From Streptomyces caniferus (GTDB lineage: Bacteria > Actinomycetota > Actinomycetes > Streptomycetales > Streptomycetaceae), in NCBI RefSeq assembly GCF_009811555.1, contig NZ_BLIN01000005.1, positions 620,001-684,000 on the forward strand: a stretch of 64,000 nt of DNA, given 5' to 3'. The position numbers and the translations under genes are program-made. Shown in pieces: positions 43,684 through 53,128 of the stretch. Below the pieces are notes generated by a model that did no database searches, was not told where the DNA came from, and worked only from the letters and a program-made list of their open reading frames with translations. Position 1 is the first letter of the stretch; every line of letters begins with the position of its first letter.

Positions 43684-45264
43684 TCAGAAACGGCCGGTCA
43701 TCCCCGGGAGGCCCGGCGGCGTGGGAAGCGGCAGTTTGTGGACGCTGCTGCGCTCACGCTCGGGCGCCGGTGCCTGGCACGTCACGTCCTTCGCCGGGAG
43801 CCTGCCCGTGGTCAGGTACGCGGTGGCCGTCTTGTCGGCACACGACTTGGTCCCGTAGATGCCGTGCCCGACACCCCCGGCCACCATGACCATCTTCGAG
43901 CCCCTCATGGCCCGGTGCATGCCGCGGCCACTGGACAGGGGCGTCTGGGGGTCCCACTCGTTCTGCAGGGTGAGGACACCGACCTTGTTGTCGATCCTGG
44001 TGGCGGGCTCGCTGCCGCTCTTCTTCCAGAACGCGCACGGCTTGATGGTGGACGCGAAGTCGCCGTACAGGGGGTACTTGGCCTTGTCCCGGACCGCGTC
44101 GCGCCGGTACTGCTCGGGGTCGCGCGGCCAGGCGCGGGTGTCGCCGCAGACGACTGCCCAGAAGGCGGCAGTGGCGTTGTCCGAGGGCACGGCACGGCCG
44201 AAGGCCGGCGGTGCGGGCCGCTCGGGCTTGCCGGTGCCCGGGGTGGCGGCCTGGTTCTTGCCCGCGGCAGCCTTCTTCAGGTCGGCGACCGTCTCGGCAG
44301 CCTCGCGCACGCTGAAGAACATGGCGCGGCCCGCACGGATGTCGTCGCCGCTCACGGGGGTGCCGTGGAACACGATCGGCTTCCGGTTCGCCCGGGCGAC
44401 CAGATCCCAGAACGTCTTGCGGACCTGGTCCGCGGTGCTGCCCAGCTTGTAGGTGGCGTTCCGCTGGGCGGTCCACTCGCTCCACCTCGTGAACGCGGGC
44501 TCGCTGCCCTCCGACCAGACCTGCATCATGCCCCGCCAGATCCGCGCGGGGTCGATGGCGCTGTCGAGGACGAAGCGGTCGGTGCGCCGCGGGAACATCT
44601 GCGTGTACACGGCTCCGAGATAGGTGCCGTACGAGTACCCGAGGTAGGAGATCTTCTTCTCGCCCAGGACGGCCCGGATCGCGTCCATGTCACGCGCGGT
44701 GTTGCGGGTGGTGATGTGGCGCAGCTTGTCGCCCTGCTTCGCGTCGCACTTCTCGGCGACCGTCCGGGCCCACTTGACGTCCTTGGCGTATGCCGCGGCC
44801 TTGTAGGGGCGCTGCCAGTTCTGCTCCTCCGCGGTCAGCCCGCAGTCGAGCGGCGAACTCTGCCCGACGCCCCGCGGGTCGAAGCCGATGAGGTCGTACT
44901 TCTTCGTCACGGACCCGGGGAGCTCGGCCCTCAGGTACTGCGGCATGCCGAGGCCCTCGCCGCCCGGCCCCCCGGGATTGAGCAGCAGGACACCGCGGCG
45001 TTCGGCGGGCTCGCTCGCTTTGATCCGCGATATCGCGAGGTCGATCTTCTTGCCGTCCGGACGGCTGTAGTCCAACGGGACCTTGAGGGTGGCGCACTGG
45101 AAGGCGGCCGGGGTCGAGCTGCCGCAGCGGTGCCAGGCCGGTTTCTGCTGGGCGTACTGCGGTAAGGAGTGCGCCGCGGCGGAGGCGGTCGCCGGCGTGA
45201 ATCCCGGAACCAGTGCCGCGAGCGCACTCACCGCCAGGACGGGGGCTATTCGTCTGCTTCGCAC
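43684..45264 (-). CDS. Secreted S33-family alpha/beta hydrolase (tripeptidyl aminopeptidase-like)
   Basis: 526 residues with a Sec signal (VLAVSALAALVPGFTPATAS). Landmarks are VLLLNPGGPGGEGLGMP (oxyanion region), DLIGFDPRGVGQSSPLDC, the nucleophile elbow GYSYGTYLG (about residue 208), QNEWDPQTPLSSG with the Asp (about 437) and VAGGVGHGIYG with the His (about 466). This is the Streptomyces Tap/SlpD/SlpE group, which removes N-terminal tripeptides from secreted proteins. The GTG at 45264 gives a normal signal; its ribosome site is weak. Confidence 0.88.
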   Translation of the reverse strand: MRSRRIAPVLAVSALAALVPGFTPATASAAAHSLPQYAQQKPAWHRCGSSTPAAFQCATLKVPLDYSRPDGKKIDLAISRIKASEPAERRGVLLLNPGGPGGEGLGMPQYLRAELPGSVTKKYDLIGFDPRGVGQSSPLDCGLTAEEQNWQRPYKAAAYAKDVKWARTVAEKCDAKQGDKLRHITTRNTARDMDAIRAVLGEKKISYLGYSYGTYLGAVYTQMFPRRTDRFVLDSAIDPARIWRGMMQVWSEGSEPAFTRWSEWTAQRNATYKLGSTADQVRKTFWDLVARANRKPIVFHGTPVSGDDIRAGRAMFFSVREAAETVADLKKAAAGKNQAATPGTGKPERPAPPAFGRAVPSDNATAAFWAVVCGDTRAWPRDPEQYRRDAVRDKAKYPLYGDFASTIKPCAFWKKSGSEPATRIDNKVGVLTLQNEWDPQTPLSSGRGMHRAMRGSKMVMVAGGVGHGIYGTKSCADKTATAYLTTGRLPAKDVTCQAPAPERERSSVHKLPLPTPPGLPGMTGRF

Positions 45265-45723
45265 GTGGAGAAGGCCCTTCGGATCGGTACGTGTGGGACG
45301 CACCAACCCTTGCGCACAAGGCAGTTGGGACGAATCCCTCAGCGGGGCACACTGCGTCCAACTGTGGGCGGACGGACTGTTGGGGCATATGGTCCTGGAG
45401 TCGTACACGGTACGTCGTATCGTCTGCTCCGCACCGCGCTGCCGACGAGTTGCGGCGACGCATCCCACGACACCGCTGCCGCCCCGCATCACATCCACCT
45501 CCCTAACAGCGCAACATCGAACGCCTGCCGGACCTCGGCACATCTCCGTCGTCCACCCGGGCCACGGCCGCAGCTTCGGCCACCGCCGCCTCCTCGCCCT
45601 GACACAGAGTTCCCCTCGTGGTGCCGCAACCGCTCGGTGACGCCAAGCCCGCCACGCCCGCCAGGAACTGGACGGCCGGGTACGGAGGTCCACCCGTTGC
45701 GGAACGACCACCCATCCCGCCGT
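45265..45723. other. Intergenic, no gene seen
   Basis: 459 bp upstream of the S33 peptidase gene. The only structure noted is the short palindrome CGTACacgGTACG near 45405, possibly in the promoter. No coding frame is supported. Confidence 0.35.
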
Positions 45724-46455
45724 TCAGGTCCGGGCCAAGGCCTCCAGTCCCTCGTGCCCCACCCCGGAGGCGCTCACCGCCAGCCAGCCGTGACCGCGTA
45801 TCTCGGCCTCCTCGTCGAACGGGAACGGGTACACGGACAAGTACTCGCACGCCGTCATGGCACTGGCCGTGCCCTCGTAGGGCTCGGCCTCGTCGAACTC
45901 CGGGTCGAAGTCCTCGTCATCGGTGGCCGGCGTCTCCCACGGCAGGAGCTCGCCCACCCACTCGGGGTCGCTCTCGCGCGCATACCGGCGCCGGATGCGC
46001 CCCGCCTCGGCGACCACCCAGATGTCCGCTCCGCCCGCGATGTCCTCGAAGAACATCTGTGCCTGACCGCACCGGGCGCTCAACCGCTCCACGGCGCCCA
46101 TCATGTCGTCCCACCCCCAGCCGATGACGCTGTCGAGGTGCCCGAATATCAGGCGCCAGCCGTCGATTTCGGGTGTGACGAAGACGGGGACCGCGTCGGG
46201 CCGCGAGGGCAGGTCGGCCACGTCGAGTCCCTCGCGGAAGGTGACCGGCACCCGGTCGTGGAGGTCCAGCGCCGCGAACAGGCCCTCGTAGCTCTCCCCC
46301 GGGACCACGTACCACCAACTGGTCGGAAGGTGGAACGGTGGCTTCTCGTCACCGGCCTTGAGCAGGGCGCGGCGCGCCAGCAGCTTCCTGTCCGGCTCCC
46401 CCAGCCGGTCGGTGAACCCTGCCTCCAGCAGGGCCGTCAGTCGGTTTTCGCTCAT
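45724..46455 (-). CDS. Hypothetical protein, acidic, cytoplasmic
   Basis: 243 residues from the ATG at 46455 (AGGA before it). Rich in Trp and acidic residues: PTSWWYVVPGESYEGLFAAL, GWRLIFGHLDSVIGWGWDDM, DIAGGADIWVVAEAGRIRRR and an acidic run ATDDEDFDPEFDEAEPYEG. The alternation of GWRLIFG and ADIWVVAEAG strands suggests a SUKH- or immunity-like fold, but I do not recognise the family. It follows the MFS gene on the same strand with 58 bp between. Confidence 0.6.
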   Translation of the reverse strand: MSENRLTALLEAGFTDRLGEPDRKLLARRALLKAGDEKPPFHLPTSWWYVVPGESYEGLFAALDLHDRVPVTFREGLDVADLPSRPDAVPVFVTPEIDGWRLIFGHLDSVIGWGWDDMMGAVERLSARCGQAQMFFEDIAGGADIWVVAEAGRIRRRYARESDPEWVGELLPWETPATDDEDFDPEFDEAEPYEGTASAMTACEYLSVYPFPFDEEAEIRGHGWLAVSASGVGHEGLEALART

Positions 46456-46513
46456 GTTCCTGGAGCCTACGGCGCCCCACTGACAATGCCTCCGCCGCTG
46501 GTCCGGCACCGGG

Positions 46514-47800
46514 TCAGGCGGGGGCGTCCGCCGTCTCCCGACTGCGTCCCGCCCACCGGATCACGTACGGCATGGCGACGCCGACGACGACGAAGACGCC
46601 GCCCATGAGGAGCCAGCCGGGCGTCCCCCAGGTCACGCAGAGCAGACCGAGCAGACTCGGCGCGACGACGTAGCACAGGCCCATGCCCATGCCGAACACC
46701 CCGGAGTACTGGCCCTGGGCATGCGCGGGCGCCAGCCGGAACCGCAGCTCCAGCGAGCCGGCCGCATGCCACAGCGAGCCCACCGTATGCACGGCGACAC
46801 CGACGATCGTGATCGTCACAGCGACCCAGCCGGGCACTCCGGAGGCCATCGCGATGACGGACATGCCGAGGACAAACACGAGACCGGCACGGCGGATCGC
46901 TCGGCCGGCGGCCGTGCCCCCCGTGACCCCGCGGCTCGTACGTATCTGCAGCAACACCACCATCACCGTATTGACGGCGATCGCCAGACCGACGAACCAC
47001 CGTGGCGCATCAGTGCGCAGGACCACCCACAGCGGCAGGGCGTACGACAGCACCTCGCTCTGGATCCACATGATGCCGTCCAGCACGACGAACATCACGT
47101 ACGGCTTGTCCTTCAGCGCGATCCATCGGCCGGTCTCGACCGGGGACGGCAGGGGTTCGAGCTTCGGCACCCGGCACATGACGGCGGCGCAGCCGATGAA
47201 CGTCAACGCGTTCCCGAGGATGAGGGCGCGGTAGGCGGTGTCGGTATCGATCTGCACCACCGCACCGGCCGCCATCGCGCCGAACGTGCCGGCGAGCATG
47301 GCCACCGACCGCAGGTAGGACCGGAATTTCGGCACCTCGTCGCCGCCGAAGCGACGGATCATCGGACCGCGTGCCGCACCGCCGGACGAGCCGGCGAGGT
47401 CGGTCACGGTCACGGCCAGGACGAAGGACCAGAGCGAGTGGGCGAACAGCAGCGACAGCATGGACAGGGCCTGGATCAGCAGGGTGATCAGATAGATGCC
47501 ACGCGGGCCGTGGCGGTCGGCGAGATGCCCGGCGGGGATACCGGCGATCAGACCGACCACTCCTGCGACACCGAGACCCAGGCCGACCTGCCCGAGGGAC
47601 AGGTGGACCACCCGCAGGGCGTACAGCGGCACGGTCGCCAGGAAGGCCGCGGTGCCGAGCTGATTGATGAACCCGGCGAGGGCCAGCTTCCGCTGGGGCC
47701 CGGAATCCAACAGCAGCCCTCGCCGTACGAGCCAGGCTCGGTCTGTGTCGCTGATTGCCCCAGGAGTGCTGTCGGTTGATGTGGTGGAGGCTGGACTCAC
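46514..47800 (-). CDS. MFS transporter
   Basis: 428 residues from the GTG at 47800 (GGAG six bases upstream; TTG at 47812 is an alternative). Twelve helices are predicted. The MFS loop is GIPAGHLADRHGPRGIYLIT after helix 2, and GFINQLGTAAFLATVPLYAL forms helix 1. A central loop carries PKLEPLPSPVETGRWIALKD. It probably is a drug or metabolite exporter. It is followed by the acidic hypothetical gene, which might be coexpressed. Confidence 0.85.
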   Translation of the reverse strand: MSPASTTSTDSTPGAISDTDRAWLVRRGLLLDSGPQRKLALAGFINQLGTAAFLATVPLYALRVVHLSLGQVGLGLGVAGVVGLIAGIPAGHLADRHGPRGIYLITLLIQALSMLSLLFAHSLWSFVLAVTVTDLAGSSGGAARGPMIRRFGGDEVPKFRSYLRSVAMLAGTFGAMAAGAVVQIDTDTAYRALILGNALTFIGCAAVMCRVPKLEPLPSPVETGRWIALKDKPYVMFVVLDGIMWIQSEVLSYALPLWVVLRTDAPRWFVGLAIAVNTVMVVLLQIRTSRGVTGGTAAGRAIRRAGLVFVLGMSVIAMASGVPGWVAVTITIVGVAVHTVGSLWHAAGSLELRFRLAPAHAQGQYSGVFGMGMGLCYVVAPSLLGLLCVTWGTPGWLLMGGVFVVVGVAMPYVIRWAGRSRETADAPA

Positions 47801-48386
47801 CCTCTGCTCCAATATCTGTCGATCGTGCCGTGCCGAGATCAGGGGTGGGTGGCCAGGCGAAGCCGGCGTGCCGCATGGCTTCGCTGCGCTGATCGGGGTG
47901 GGGCGAGCCGCTCATGGAGAGACCGACCCTCCCAACGGCCCGCGCACTGTGCCGCTTTGAGACGCGACAGGCGTGGAGTATGCCCAGGTCAGAGCCGTGA
48001 GGAGAAGGCACCTGGTGGTCGGGGAATGTCACAGCGAAAGCGGGAATCTGCAGGCGCCACGACCGGTTATGCGTACTGGTGCTTCCCTGAGTTTGCCGAT
48101 GATTCGCCTCGCGCTGCTGCGTTGCGAGCACGCTTGGGAACTCAGAGGCGTTGAGTCAGCCCGAGTACCAGGGGAACCGGCAAGTTTCCGCACGTACCAG
48201 CCCTCCCAGGCACCACCTTCTCGTTCGACTGCCCGCCGCAGCGCCGTCTCCGGGTCGTCATGGACGTACACGACCGTGAACGAGGGTCTCGGGCCGGACG
48301 GCACCAGCCCCCCAGCGAGCTCTTCCGCCACGGGTCGATGAGCCGCTGGTTACGCTGCTGTGCCCACCGAACAGGGAGACGCCGCA
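47801..48386. other. Region with short unidentified gene fragment
   Basis: On the minus strand about 48170-48331 a protein-like frame begins MAEELAGGLVPSGPRPSFTV and continues VYVHDDPETALRRAVEREGG, then WYVRKLAG, after which the composition decays. It resembles the distal strand-helix unit of a P-loop kinase, but the Walker A motif is absent. I treat it as a fragment. The rest of the region has nothing recognisable. Confidence 0.4.
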
Positions 48387-48824
48387 GTGAGCCAGTACTT
48401 CGACATGGGTGACGAGACGCTGTGGAACCCGTCCAACGGTGCTTCCCGGCTGTTCCTGCGGCAGGCAGCCGTCTTCGAAGACCTGCTGGGCCTGCCCTCT
48501 GGCATCGGCCCTATGGAGGCCGACGAGTGCCAGATCGACCCCGCCACCTTCCAAGTGTTCGTCGACGCTCTGCTGACGTGGCATCACAGAACGAGTCACC
48601 CCGTCATGACTGCTCTGTCCGAAGGCTTCGTTGCCACGATGCTGACGCTCGCTGAGCGCGCAGGCAGCGACGTGAACTGGATGCTCGGCGACCCCGCCCT
48701 GCAAGGCGGGCACACAGCCGTCCACGGCACAGCCCCCACGTCTCTCACGACAGCCGGCCAAGAAGCACGTGTGATCGCCCTACAGCAGAAGTCACGAGAG
48801 CTGGACCGCGTCATGCCGCGCTGA
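48387..48824 (+). CDS. DUF6086 family protein
   Basis: 145 residues from the GTG at 48387, after AGGGAGA. The N-terminal SQYFDMGDETLWNPSNGASR and LFLRQAAVFEDLLGLPSGIG, with GPMEADECQIDP and the following ATFQVFVDALLTWHHR, match DUF6086 proteins of Streptomyces. No membrane segment or signal. Function unknown. It may pair with neighbouring contact-immunity or kinase-like genes, but here only a fragment lies beside it. Confidence 0.7.
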   Translation: MSQYFDMGDETLWNPSNGASRLFLRQAAVFEDLLGLPSGIGPMEADECQIDPATFQVFVDALLTWHHRTSHPVMTALSEGFVATMLTLAERAGSDVNWMLGDPALQGGHTAVHGTAPTSLTTAGQEARVIALQQKSRELDRVMPR

Positions 48825-48833
48825 ACGTCATGG

Positions 48834-48962
48834 GTCGCCTTCGGCGACGCACGTTCGGGGCTCGCTTACGGCTACACGCGCCGCCGGTTCGCCTTCCCTG
48901 GCGGCGCGGCGCCGGTGAACGCCCGCCTGTCGAAGGCGGTCTACGAGGCCGCGATGACATAA
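48834..48962 (+). pseudogene. Serine hydrolase (beta-lactamase-like) C-terminal relic
   Basis: The frame reads VAFGDARSGLAYGYTRRRFA, then NARLSKAVYEAAMT and stop. These are the last 40 residues of class C beta-lactamase/serine hydrolase proteins (FGDxxxGLAxGYxxNR). Nothing of the catalytic domain precedes it; the DUF6086 gene ends ten bases upstream. Confidence 0.55.
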
Positions 48963-49114
48963 CGCCGGAGGAGGAGCAGCCGCCCCGTCACCGCCCAGGA
49001 TCCGGAGACGGAGAGCTCCGAAGGGTCGGAGAGCGGCGAGTAGCCTGCACGGGACCATGGGCCATGAACTATGGACCACACTCCGGCTTCCCCACAGGAA
49101 GTGAGGTGCCCCCC

Positions 49115-49879
49115 ATGCCCCATCCAAGCCTCCTCGCCGTCTTCGCCCACCCCGACGACGAGTCCCTTTCGGCGGGCGGCGTACTCGCCCGCCACGCATC
49201 CGCGGGAGCTCGCACCGCAGTCGTCACGGCGACCTGGGCAGCGGACACCGAGCGGGCCGCGGAGCTGGCCGAGGCGCTCCGCATCCTCGAGGCCGGCGAG
49301 CCGCGGATGCTCGGCTATGCCGATGCCCGTGCGCCGCAGTCGGCCCCGGGCCGCGTCCGGTTCTGCGAGGCGTCGCTCGATGAGTCGGTGCGACGGCTGG
49401 TCATGCACATCCGGGAGTTCCGCCCGGACATCGTCGTCACTCACGACGCCTATGGCGGGCTGACCGGCCACCCCGACCATGTCCACACCCACAGGGTGAC
49501 CACGCTCGCGGTCCAGGCGGCCGGGTGGGCCCAGCTCTACCCGGATGCCGGCGCCCCCTGGCAGCCCGGCGCCCTGTACCTGGCCACGCACCCGCACTCC
49601 GCTGCTCGGGCGCTGGGGGACGGACGTCTGGTCCGGGAGGGAAGGGCGATGTACAGCGTCCCGGACGACTGGATCACTGCAACTGTCGATGTGCGCCCAT
49701 GGATCGAGCAGAAGATCGGCGCTGTGCTGGCCCATCGCACCGAAGTGCAACGGGGAGCCCTACCGGGCCGGATTGCCGGCCTGCCCCAGGCCGAGCGGGA
49801 GAGTCTGCTGTCCACCGAGTGGTATATCCGCCACGAGCACGTCTCCACAGTGCCCGCCCAAACGGAGCTGACTTCGTAG
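49115..49879 (+). CDS. PIG-L family deacetylase
   Basis: 254 residues, ATG at 49115 with GGAAGTGAGG upstream. The zinc motif AHPDDES is at residues 11-17. The second motif is GGLTGHPDHVHTHRVT near 115-125. A C-terminal RHEHV is present. The family removes N-acetyl groups from GlcNAc-inositol, mycothiol precursors or glycopeptide sugars. It has no mycothiol gene neighbours, so the substrate is open. Confidence 0.87.
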   Translation: MPHPSLLAVFAHPDDESLSAGGVLARHASAGARTAVVTATWAADTERAAELAEALRILEAGEPRMLGYADARAPQSAPGRVRFCEASLDESVRRLVMHIREFRPDIVVTHDAYGGLTGHPDHVHTHRVTTLAVQAAGWAQLYPDAGAPWQPGALYLATHPHSAARALGDGRLVREGRAMYSVPDDWITATVDVRPWIEQKIGAVLAHRTEVQRGALPGRIAGLPQAERESLLSTEWYIRHEHVSTVPAQTELTS

Positions 49880-50251
49880 ACGAGGTCGTACAGGTCAGGT
49901 CCGGCGTCTCGTCGGGCAGTTCTCTGCCACCGCGCCCCGGGCCAAGGAGCTGCGCGGACGGACGCCGTGCCCCGTGCACCCAGACCGCCGGGCCGCAGCG
50001 AAGGGACCGCGACCTGCACGGGTGCCGGAAAGGCCCATGTCAGACAGAGGCAACCGCAGCCGGAACGCAAAGACATCGTGCTCCACTCCATCGAGACCGG
50101 GCGTTCAGGCTCTTGGCGACGAGTGGTCCAGGTCGCGCCCAGCGTTGTGGAGCAGAGCCTCGTCGTGCTCACAGGCCTCACTCTGTCCCGGCAGCGCAAT
50201 GTCGGCGGAGATGCCTCCTGGCGGCAGGGGCCTTTCGTCTCGGCCGAGTGC
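49880..50251. other. Intergenic, no gene seen
   Basis: 372 bp between convergent genes (deacetylase and acetyltransferase). No hairpin of terminator strength or coding frame was found. Confidence 0.35.
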
Positions 50252-51130
50252 TCAGTCGGCTTCTGGTGCGGTGGAGGAGAAGTCGTACGCGGCGAAGTCG
50301 GTGACCGGGACGTACCCGATGCGCTGGTAGAGGGCGTTGCTGGTGGGGTTGGCCGGGTCCGTGTACAGGACGACGTCCGTCGCGCCTGCGGCCAGTGCGG
50401 TCCTGCTCACCTCGACGGTCACGGCGCCGGCGTAGCCGCGGCCCCGGAGGTGGGCCGGGGTGTAGACAGGGTCCACCCGGACCATGCCGGCGACCATCGA
50501 GGTCACGGCCGCCATGGAGACAGGCGTACCGTCCGGGGTCTCCCAGAACGTGAAGTGTCTGTCCGCGAAGCGTGAGCCGGCCCAGGAGGCGGCGTCCACG
50601 GCGGGTACTTCCCCGACGGTGTCGACGAACTCGCCGCACAGGCGGATGAGTTGCTCACGGTCCTGCTCGCCGACGGCCCGGCCTCTGCCCTCTGGGCGCG
50701 GCTCCGGTGGGGTGAGCGTTCCGAGACGGTACAGGTGCAACCGCTGTCGGAGGGTCGGCGCTGCGTTGGTGTGCCGCTGCCACGCTTCGGCGAACGCAGT
50801 GGCGGTGTCGTGCTCCGCGGTGACGCCGGAGAGAGTGTGGCCGAGCCCGGCCAGGTGGGCGGCGAGGGTGTCGGCCTGCTCGGGGGAAAGAGGGGTGAGG
50901 CTCAGGCGGAGGGTCGGAAGGCGGTAGAAGATGGCGCCGACCCTGCCCCCGGACTCCAGTCGGCCGAATATGGTGGCCTCGGGGCCGTATGCGTCCGCTC
51001 CGAGCGTTCGCAGCCGTTCGGTCACCGTGAGCGGCGTGTTGTGCAGGGCGGGGCGCGAGTGCAGGAAGTCGCCGGCTCGGGCGAGGAAATCGTCGACGTC
51101 TTCGGTGAGGTGCCAGTCATCCGGGCGCAT
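50252..51130 (-). CDS. GNAT family N-acetyltransferase, long form
   Basis: 292 residues from the ATG at 51130. The N-terminal half (about 1-165) is a diverged GNAT-like module (LRTLGADAYGPEATIFGRLE, LAAHLAGLGHTLSGVTAEHD). The C-terminal half is a complete GNAT domain with RVDPVYTPAHLRGRGYAGAV and LYTDPANPTSNALYQRIGYV. Two-module GNATs of this kind acylate small molecules or mycothiol-like thiols; the substrate is unknown. AGGGATC lies upstream of the start. Confidence 0.85.
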   Translation of the reverse strand: MRPDDWHLTEDVDDFLARAGDFLHSRPALHNTPLTVTERLRTLGADAYGPEATIFGRLESGGRVGAIFYRLPTLRLSLTPLSPEQADTLAAHLAGLGHTLSGVTAEHDTATAFAEAWQRHTNAAPTLRQRLHLYRLGTLTPPEPRPEGRGRAVGEQDREQLIRLCGEFVDTVGEVPAVDAASWAGSRFADRHFTFWETPDGTPVSMAAVTSMVAGMVRVDPVYTPAHLRGRGYAGAVTVEVSRTALAAGATDVVLYTDPANPTSNALYQRIGYVPVTDFAAYDFSSTAPEAD

Positions 51131-51343
51131 GCTTGATGATCCCTGATGTACTCCGGCCCGGGGAGCGCTTACCCGGAAGCCAGCCGTCGCCATGGCCGGT
51201 TCCTCGTCTGTCAGCCGCGTGCGGCAACCACTTCTCCTCTCGCAGGACTTTCCCTCCTCACCTCGTCCCACCTCGTGCACGCCGCCGGGCCGCGGGCTTT
51301 TGCGGGTGAGGCGCCGGGTGGGTGGACCGGCAGGCGTGACGTA

Positions 51344-51895
51344 CTACGAAGGGTCTACTCGGCTGGTGCAGGTGAAGGGCTTGTCGAGCCAGTAGGTGTG
51401 GTGGGGTGCGTCGTAGACGATCGGGTACTTGGTGTGCGGGTCGCAGAGTGTGTCGATCTGGGCGTGGTTCGCGGAACTGATGGTGAACCAGTACTTGTTG
51501 AGGCCCTGGCCGACCCGTTGGCACTTGTAGAAGAAGCCCTTCATGCCGGGGCCGAACACGTCGCTGCGGAAGTCGGCGGCCAGCTTCTTGTTCAGGTTGA
51601 TGTTGTCGCAGTCGGCCTTCATGCCCTCGACGCTGAGGGTTCGGGCCGCCTCGGACGTATATCCCTGTGCCGTGTGGGTGCCCGACGCCGTCCAGGTCCG
51701 TGCCGGCAACGCGATCTGCTCGGCGACCTCGGCCAGCAGCGGGCTGTCGGGGGTGGCGGGCTCGGGCCGTTGCGCGGTGCCGGCATCCGCCATGCTCACG
51801 GCGACGACCACACCGATGCCCAGAGCCGCCAGCAGAAGAGGTGCGATCCAGATCCCTCTGCGAACCAAGGGGGAGAGTGTCACCTTGCGCTCCAT
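51344..51895 (-). CDS. Membrane-anchored or secreted hypothetical protein
   Basis: 183 residues. One N-terminal membrane segment (GIWIAPLLLAALGIGVVVAV) after a short basic cytoplasmic tip is followed by an extracytoplasmic domain with three Cys (DCDNIN, YKCQRVG, TLCDPH) plus a late CTSRVD. The strand-rich centre KYWFTISSANHAQIDTLCDP and VYDAPHHTYWLDKPF supports a folded domain. No family recognised. Monocistronic. Confidence 0.65.
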   Translation of the reverse strand: MERKVTLSPLVRRGIWIAPLLLAALGIGVVVAVSMADAGTAQRPEPATPDSPLLAEVAEQIALPARTWTASGTHTAQGYTSEAARTLSVEGMKADCDNINLNKKLAADFRSDVFGPGMKGFFYKCQRVGQGLNKYWFTISSANHAQIDTLCDPHTKYPIVYDAPHHTYWLDKPFTCTSRVDPS

Positions 51896-52086
51896 TCCGG
51901 CAGGCCCGGCGGGCCGACTGCCGCCCGGGCACCTTTTCGCACCTTAGCCTTCCGGGCGAGTGACCGGCGGGAACGGCGGCCGGTCGGGCTTCTTCGGCGT
52001 CACGGTCGGCCCGGACGGGCGAAGGCTGCACCTCGTCATATTGCTTACGGGGCCCGTCACGACGGTGGAGAGGCGAGGATGGGGGG

Positions 52087-52851
52087 ATGACTGCCCCCTC
52101 GCGTGCCCATTCGTTCAATGCGGCGGCCGCACAGTACGCCGCGAGCCGTCCCTCTTATCCGCCCGCTCTCCTGGACGCCGTCGAGGAGCTCATGGGCCGC
52201 CCCCTCGCGGGCACCCGTGTGGCCGACATCGGCGCGGGTACGGGCATCGCCACCGCGTTGTTACGGGAGCGCGGCGCCGATGTCTTCGCCGTCGAGCCGG
52301 GCGACGGCATGGCCGCCCAGTTCCGCGGCGCTCTCCCCGACGTGCCGATCGTCCGGGGCGACGGCAATGCCCTGCCGCTCGCCGATGCCTCCTGCGACCT
52401 GATCACGTATGCGCAGTCCTGGCACTGGACCGACACCGGTCGCTCCGTCCCCGAGGCGCTGCGGGTGTTGCGGCCGGGTGGCGCCCTCGCGGTCTGGTGG
52501 AACACCCACGCCTTCGACGTGCCGTGGATCGTCGCGCAGCACGAACGCATCGCGCAGCACTGCGGAGACGGCGAACCGTCGTCCGGGGAGCTTCCCGACG
52601 ACGATCGTGCCGTTCTGCTCGCGGGGCTCTCGGGTCTCCGTGTCGCGCGACGCCAGGTGCACTGGGGCCGGACCGTTCCTCTGGACATGCATCTCGCGAA
52701 CATCAGCAGTCACTCGGCGTTTCTCGTACTCGGCGAGGCCGGCACCCAGGCGTTCCTCGCCGACGAGCGCACTCGCCTGCGTGAGATCTTCCCTGCCGAG
52801 AGGGTGGAGGAGCGCTATGTGGTCGACCTGCTGGTGGCCGCTCGTTCCTGA
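52087..52851 (+). CDS. Class I SAM-dependent methyltransferase
   Basis: 254 residues. Motif I is RVADIGAGTGIATALLRERG, followed by VFAVEPGDGMA, the post-motif DASCDLITYAQSWHWTD and RVLRPGGALAVWWNTH. The N-terminal FNAAAAQYAASRPSYPPALL is typical of UbiE/tellurite-type small-molecule methyltransferases. The codon before CGG in ATALLRER is TTA, so translation may depend on bldA. No partner genes adjacent; substrate unknown. Confidence 0.87.
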   Translation: MTAPSRAHSFNAAAAQYAASRPSYPPALLDAVEELMGRPLAGTRVADIGAGTGIATALLRERGADVFAVEPGDGMAAQFRGALPDVPIVRGDGNALPLADASCDLITYAQSWHWTDTGRSVPEALRVLRPGGALAVWWNTHAFDVPWIVAQHERIAQHCGDGEPSSGELPDDDRAVLLAGLSGLRVARRQVHWGRTVPLDMHLANISSHSAFLVLGEAGTQAFLADERTRLREIFPAERVEERYVVDLLVAARS

Positions 52852-53128
52852 GTCTTCCGACCGGCTGGCGATTGACCGGCGCGGGCGGTCTCGGCGCCCT
52901 TTGCCGCTCGTCACGTGCCACTCACCGTTCGCCGGTTGGCGCTCGCCGTTGACCAGTTGCCGGTCGCCGTTCGCCAGTTGCCCCTAACAACTCGCCCCTC
53001 TCCGCTCGCCGTCGGCCGGTGGTGGCATCGGCCGACGGCGGCCACGGGCCCGTGGGTGTACGGCGCCCCGAGGGGCTCGCGGCGTGGCGGTGGCCGCCAT
53101 CGGCCTGTGGTGCTGCCCGTCTCCGGCG
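52852..53128. repeat. Intergenic with degenerate CCAGTTGCC/CGCCGTT repeats
   Basis: About 52920-53015 carries several imperfect copies of a unit like CGCCGTTCGCCAGTTGCC in direct orientation, looking like a decayed minisatellite. No gene. Confidence 0.45.
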
